Assembly: GCA_012523545.1 (NCBI GenBank)
Contig: JAAYIH010000050.1
Coordinates: 1 to 37,432, forward strand
Direction of reading: 5' to 3'
Origin: Bacillota bacterium
GTDB lineage: Bacteria > Bacillota > Proteinivoracia > UBA4975
Length of the DNA stretch: 37,432 bases
Position numbers and translations under genes: made by a program. The notes under the pieces were generated by a model, which did no database searches, was not told where the DNA came from, and saw nothing but the letters and a program-made list of their open reading frames with translations. Of the stretch, positions 34,045 to 37,432 are shown in pieces. The stretch's first letter is position 1; each line of letters opens with the position of its first letter.

Positions 34045-34664
34045 GTAAACCGTTGCTTATCGGTATCGCCGGCGGGACGGGTTCGGGCAAGACTTCGGTG
34101 ACCCGGGCCATTGTCGAGGCCCTGCCCCCCGACACTGTCGCCGTGCTGGAACACGACAGCTACTACAAGGACCAGAGCCATCTGAGTTTTGCCCAGCGGC
34201 TGCAGACCAATTACGACCATCCCCTGGCCTTCGACACCCCGCTGTTAATCGAGCATCTGCAGCAACTGTTGCAAGGCAAGCCCATAGCCAAGCCGGTCTA
34301 TTCCTTTGTGGAACATACCCGCCTCCCCGAGACGGTGCTTGTGCCCAGCCGCCCGGTAATAATCCTGGAGGGCATACTGATTCTGGAAGACGAGCGCATA
34401 AGGAATTTGCTGGACATCAAGGTCTACGTCGATACCGACGCCGATGTGCGCATCATTCGCCGCATCATCCGGGACATCCGGGAGCGGGGCAGGACGCTGG
34501 AATCGGTGGTCAACCAGTACCTGGAGGTGGTGCGCCCCATGCACCTGCAGTTTGTCGAACCCACCAAGCGTTACGCCGACATCATCATTCCCGAAGGCGC
34601 CCACAACACCGTGGCCATAGATATCCTGGTGGCTAAAATCCGCAAACACAGCGCAGTCCGGTGA
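34041..34664 (+). CDS. udk: uridine kinase
   Basis: Udk phosphorylates uridine and cytidine to their monophosphates (pyrimidine salvage). The 207-aa protein has Walker A GGTGSGKT (11-18), [32 protein letters not shown] and the lid region [13 protein letters not shown], all characteristic. ATG 34041 overlaps the stop of the U32-like gene (ATGA). The gene closes the alaS operon, with a terminator-like hairpin 20 bases after its stop. Confidence 0.96.
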   Translation: MSKPLLIGIAGGTGSGKTSVTRAIVEALPPDTVAVLEHDSYYKDQSHLSFAQRLQTNYDHPLAFDTPLLIEHLQQLLQGKPIAKPVYSFVEHTRLPETVLVPSRPVIILEGILILEDERIRNLLDIKVYVDTDADVRIIRRIIRDIRERGRTLESVVNQYLEVVRPMHLQFVEPTKRYADIIIPEGAHNTVAIDILVAKIRKHSAVR

Positions 34665-34684
34665 CTGGCTGCGCATAAAACAAA

Positions 34685-34717
34685 ACCCCCTGGTAACAAT
34701 AGGCTGGGGGTGTTTTT
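34685..34717 (+). terminator. terminator-like hairpin between udk and the PBP gene
   Basis: ACCCCC (34685-34690) pairs with GGGGGT (34706-34711) and is followed by GTTTTT. The right arm is also the only Shine-Dalgarno-like sequence for the PBP start at 34718, so the hairpin would hide it. Confidence 0.6.
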
Positions 34718-36424
34718 GTGTCGGCAACATTCCAGCAGCGCATCATCGGCTTGATGTACTTGTTTTTGGCCATCGCCGGCTTTTTTACCCTGCGTTTGGG
34801 CTGGCTCCAGCTGGTGCAGGGAAGGGAGCTGGCCATCCTGGCCACCGCCTACCACACCCGGGCGGTCTATTACCGCTTCGGCCACGGCAGCGAGGGCAGG
34901 GGGACAATTTTCGACCGCCGGCTCCGGCCCTTAACCGAGGGGAACTTGCAACCAGGCCTGGCCGTTTTTGCAACGGTGGGCAGCAATGAAGAAGAGTACG
35001 GCCGCTGGCTGGAAATCCTGAGCAACCACACCGGCCTGACCCCGGAGGAGATGGTCCAGCGCTCCCGGCTGCGCCGGCCGTTGCCCCTGAAAACGCCCCT
35101 GCCCGCCGGACTGGAGCTGCCCCACTGGATTGTCCCGGTGGAGGGGGACTGGGATGCCGACGGGGCCTTCCGCCGCTATACCTACGGCAGGAATTTTGCC
35201 TGCCACGTCCTGGGCTTTGTCAAGACCCATTCCCGGGCCGAAGGCGCCGAGGGGCTGGTGGTGGGACAGATGGGCATAGAAAAGGCCTTTGACAGCCACC
35301 TGCGCTGCCCGCGGCCGGGCGTGGCGGCCATGGTGGATGCCGGCGATCGCCTCATCGGCGGCCTGGGCTACCGCCACACCTTTCCCGTCGACCGGATGCC
35401 GTACGTGGTGCTCAGCCTGGATGCCGAAATACAGGGAATTGTCGAGGAGACTTTGGACGACTACATCCAGCGGGGTCTGGTTCCCCCCTGCGGCGCCGTG
35501 GTGGTGATGGACCCGCATACCGGCGATATTCTGGCCATGGCCAGCCGTCCCGTCATCAGCGGCGAGAAAAACCACTACAACCGCGCCACCCGCAAATCCG
35601 ACAAGGTGGCCATGCTGCCCCTGGCCTCGGTGGCAAAACTCATCACCGCCGCTGCCGCCCTGGAAAAGGACCCTGCCCTGTACCACCAATGGCACGACTG
35701 CCCCGGGAGCGGGGAATTCAACTGTGTGTTCGGACCCCACGGGCAACAGGACATGGCCCGGGCCCTGGCCAATTCCTGCAATACATACTTTGCCGAACTG
35801 GCTGCCCAGGTGGGCGCCCGGGAACTGTTGGCCATGGCCAAAGCACTGGGTCTGGGGCAAAAAAAAGACATCGGCCTGCCCGGCTGGGAGGTCGGCGCCG
35901 GCAGCCTGCCCGAGCTGCCGGACCTGGCCACCAGGGCCGGCCTGGCCAACCACTTCGCCATGGGCGGAAACAAACTGGAGGCCACGCCGCTGCAGGTGGC
36001 AGCCATGCTCAGCGCCATCGCCAACGGCGGCTGGTACGTGGAACCCCGCCTGGTGCTGGCGACCGGCCGCGGGGAAATAGCGGAAGTAACCGCCCCGCCG
36101 CCAAAGCGGGAGCGGGTCATGAGCCCCACCACCGCCCAATTGCTGGCCCGCATGATGCACCTGTCCGTCCGGGAGGGGTCGGCGGGGCACTTTGACCATG
36201 CTGCTTACCCCTATGCCGCCGCGCAGCTGGCGGCCAAGACGGGCACCTCCGATGCCGGGCTTCCCCCCTACGGCTACCAGGTGCGGTGGAATGCCGGGTT
36301 CTTTCCCTGGCGCAACCCCCGCTACGTGGTGGTCTACATGGCCGAAGTGCCCCCGGGCTTCTCCGGGGTGCGAAGGGAGCAGATTGTCGCCGAGCTTGTA
36401 TGCAAACTGGCTGCCCGGGACTGA
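34718..36424 (+). CDS. class B penicillin-binding protein (peptidoglycan transpeptidase)
   Basis: The 568-aa protein has an N-terminal transmembrane helix (about 10-30) and a dimerisation-type domain starting GRGTIFDRRLRPLTE. The transpeptidase domain has the three catalytic motifs: S304-VAK-307, S353-CN-355 and K507-TG-509. It crosslinks peptidoglycan; family position (FtsI/SpoVD-like versus PbpA-like) cannot be fixed, and no PASTA domain is seen. GTG 34718 starts right after the T-run of a hairpin whose right arm is its Shine-Dalgarno. A terminator overlaps its stop. Confidence 0.92.
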   Translation: MSATFQQRIIGLMYLFLAIAGFFTLRLGWLQLVQGRELAILATAYHTRAVYYRFGHGSEGRGTIFDRRLRPLTEGNLQPGLAVFATVGSNEEEYGRWLEILSNHTGLTPEEMVQRSRLRRPLPLKTPLPAGLELPHWIVPVEGDWDADGAFRRYTYGRNFACHVLGFVKTHSRAEGAEGLVVGQMGIEKAFDSHLRCPRPGVAAMVDAGDRLIGGLGYRHTFPVDRMPYVVLSLDAEIQGIVEETLDDYIQRGLVPPCGAVVVMDPHTGDILAMASRPVISGEKNHYNRATRKSDKVAMLPLASVAKLITAAAALEKDPALYHQWHDCPGSGEFNCVFGPHGQQDMARALANSCNTYFAELAAQVGARELLAMAKALGLGQKKDIGLPGWEVGAGSLPELPDLATRAGLANHFAMGGNKLEATPLQVAAMLSAIANGGWYVEPRLVLATGRGEIAEVTAPPPKRERVMSPTTAQLLARMMHLSVREGSAGHFDHAAYPYAAAQLAAKTGTSDAGLPPYGYQVRWNAGFFPWRNPRYVVVYMAEVPPGFSGVRREQIVAELVCKLAARD

Positions 36425-36450
36425 CACCGGGCAGCCAATTGTTATTTTCT
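36409..36450 (+). terminator. terminator overlapping the PBP stop
   Basis: A perfect 10-bp stem, GGCTGCCCGG (36409-36418) with CCGGGCAGCC (36427-36436), has the stop codon in its loop and is followed by AATTGTTATTTTCTTT. The next roughly 95 bases hold nothing I can name. Confidence 0.85.
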
Positions 36451-36544
36451 TTACGCTTGCTGGCAGGAGATGCCGGCGAACAGAACCTGGTTGCGGCGGC
36501 TGCGGGCGGAGAAGTGCATCGGCATTCCGGCCGCTCAGTACTGA

Positions 36545-36655
36545 ATAAGGTGCGGCCGCCGGCGCAAAGGGAAGTGGGTAAGCCCGCCGGCCCAGACCGT
36601 TGCGGGGCGCACAATGAATATGTACCGGACCGGGACACTGCTCCCGGTTTTTCTT
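36545..36655 (+). promoter_or_regulatory. structured leader, possibly a degenerate cobalamin-type riboswitch
   Basis: The gap from 36425 to about 36730 has no intact gene. Within it, GGTGC (36549-36553) followed by GCGC-AAAGGGAA (36562-36573), the hairpin GTGGGTAAGCCCGC and GGCCCAGACCGTTG loosely follow the cobalamin riboswitch core order. CCGGGACACTGCT near the 3' end resembles its CCAGGAGACCTGCC box. The usual peripheral stems between core and box are missing, and several conserved bases differ. It ends in an intrinsic terminator. I am not confident; it could be another leader RNA or a decayed one. Confidence 0.3.
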
Positions 36656-36657
36656 TT
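36629..36657 (+). terminator. intrinsic terminator ending the leader
   Basis: ACCGGGA (36629-36635) with TCCCGGT (36642-36648) around CACTGC, then TTTTCTTTT. It lies upstream of the SagB-like fragment with no complete gene between it and the PBP terminator. Confidence 0.85.
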
Positions 36658-36730
36658 GCCCCGTAATGCTTTGCGGTAAAGGGCAAATGACGCAATCCTC
36701 CCGCAAGGCCGGCTAAGGGTAAAGAGCGAC

Positions 36731-37000
36731 GATCCGTGCATCATTTTCTTCTCCATGGTTTTCGCCAGGAGCATGGAAAAGTATGGCGAGAGGGGTTATC
36801 GGTTTATTTTGCTTGATGCCGGCCACATGAGCCAAAATTTATATTTGGCGGCGGAATACCTGGGTTTGGGCGCCGTCGCCCTTGGGGCGGGAATGGACAG
36901 CGATGCCAATATCGACGCCCTGCTCGGCCTTGCCGGTGGAGTTGAAAGCGTCTTCTACGGGTTTGCCGTAGGACTGCCGCAGACAAAAACGGGTTTATAG
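36731..37000 (+). pseudogene. C-terminal fragment of a SagB/ThcOx-type dehydrogenase
   Basis: Sequence such as SMEKYGERGYRFILLDAGHMSQNLYLAAEYLGLGAVALG and the tail ESVFYGFAVGLPQ match the C-terminal part of flavin-dependent SagB/ThcOx nitroreductase-fold enzymes. These oxidise azolines in RiPPs, though many homologues are stand-alone. Only about 80-90 residues remain of an expected 200 or more. The matching part begins around 36737, the open frame upstream is unrelated and stops at 36677, and ATG 36755 has no Shine-Dalgarno. I therefore call it a remnant. It ends at TAG 36998-37000, 62 bases before the Cys-rich peptide gene. Confidence 0.75.
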
Positions 37001-37062
37001 CAGCGCCGGTCAATCTCCCGGCACTGCTGATAATAAATCAGTGATTGGAGAAGGAGGTGAAC

Positions 37063-37218
37063 ATGATGGAACCGATTATCGACTTGATTTGGTCTGTCGA
37101 AGAAGAAATCACACCCGATGATCAGGACATGCTCATGAGCAACTGCGGCGGTTGCGGGGGTTGTTCTGGTACTCCCGATCTCCCGGCGCCATTCCTCAAG
37201 CCGTGGGTCTGCGGGTAA
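37063..37218 (+). CDS. Cys-rich small peptide, candidate RiPP precursor
   Basis: The product is 51 aa (50 if ATG 37066 is used). AAGGAGGTGA (37051-37060), a perfect ten-base anti-16S match, precedes it, so it is built to be well translated. The N-terminal ~27 residues are acidic and amphipathic (EPIIDLIWSVEEEITPDD), like a RiPP leader. The C-terminal part has the core-like CGGCGGCSGTPDLPAPF and a final WVCG, four Cys in total. I recognise no named family. No maturation enzyme is intact nearby; the adjacent SagB-type fragment and the remote ScfB are the only hints. Metal binding is an alternative. Confidence 0.6.
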   Translation: MMEPIIDLIWSVEEEITPDDQDMLMSNCGGCGGCSGTPDLPAPFLKPWVCG

Positions 37219-37302
37219 TTCCCTAATCCGGTAAAAACGTTTGGCAACCGGAAAAGAATTGCAGCGAATGGGCAGCTTGGCAATGCTGACTGTCAGTACT
37301 CT

Positions 37303-37432
37303 GTGGACGAATACCAGGTGTTAATCGTCGCCGAGAAATACCAGACCGGCTACGACGAACCCTTGTTGCACACCATGTTCGTGGACAAACCCCTCGCCGG
37401 CCTCAAAGCGGTGCAGACCCTGTCCCGGCTGA
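37303..37432 (+). pseudogene. 5'-truncated type I restriction endonuclease HsdR fragment
   Basis: From about 37309 the frame reads EYQVLIVAEKYQTGYDEPLL, then HTMFVDKPLAGLKAVQTLSRL at the window edge. This is the characteristic late helicase-motif region of HsdR, the motor/nuclease subunit of type I restriction systems. Everything N-terminal of this (normally several hundred residues) is absent: the frame upstream is short, unrelated, and begins at the stop of the Cys-rich peptide gene. The piece has no start codon with a Shine-Dalgarno. It continues beyond the window, so the size of the remnant is unknown. Confidence 0.75.

Noticed and set aside
34931-36706. A 591-codon minus-strand open frame opposite the PBP gene
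   Set aside because: Antisense to a protein with all three transpeptidase motifs; no ribosome site or family match.

Overview
The window is about 37.4 kb of GC-rich (roughly 60 %), densely packed chromosome. It most resembles a spore-forming, probably anaerobic member of the Clostridia (Peptococcaceae or Moorella-like Firmicutes). Support comes from an alpha/beta-type spore protein gene, the SCIFF peptide with its radical SAM maturase, T-box leaders on hisS and alaS, 6S RNA just downstream of aspS, an IreB/YrzL gene after alaS, near-consensus sigma-A promoters, strong Shine-Dalgarno sites and frequent GTG/TTG starts. I do not assign a genus.

Layout. 1-3.4 kb: tRNA queuosine genes queA and tgt, yajC, a YrzE-like membrane protein and a small acid-soluble spore protein. 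3.4-6.8 kb: a minus-strand pair of half-size chromate transporters, divergent from scfA-scfB and a membrane-anchored unknown protein. 6.8-9.1 kb: a minus-strand gamma-carbonic anhydrase, then a plus-strand trio (SpoIIE-type phosphatase, small P-loop NTPase, HD-domain protein). 9.2-17.1 kb: secD-secF, apt, bifunctional relA/spoT, dtd, a metallo-beta-lactamase-fold hydrolase, a 59-aa protein and hemZ. 17.1-21.0 kb: T-box, hisS-aspS, a small minus-strand membrane protein and the 6S RNA gene. 21.0-24.9 kb: a CsoR-family regulator, an RseC-like membrane protein, rarA and a RocA/PruA-type dehydrogenase. 24.9-27.0 kb: PRC-barrel protein, zinc ribbon, small membrane protein and an AI-2E-family permease. 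27.0-36.4 kb: T-box, alaS, ireB, a ferredoxin-fused aldo/keto reductase, ruvX, a DUF1292 protein, mltG, a divergent U32-family protein, udk and a class B penicillin-binding protein.

The last kilobase (36.4-37.4 kb) is different: it is gene-poor and built from pieces. It holds a structured leader with an intrinsic terminator that vaguely resembles a cobalamin riboswitch, and a C-terminal fragment of a SagB/ThcOx-type dehydrogenase. These are followed by a well-translated 50-51-aa Cys-rich peptide that looks like a RiPP precursor, and a 5'-truncated type I restriction HsdR fragment running off the end. This is the most accessory-looking part and the best candidate for something undescribed.

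How the genes work together: most of the window is conserved housekeeping (translation, tRNA modification and proofreading, secretion, stringent response, cell-wall synthesis) in short operons. These operons are separated by clear hairpin terminators and start from TTGACA/TATAAT-type promoters. Long antisense open frames are a by-product of high-GC coding and were left out.
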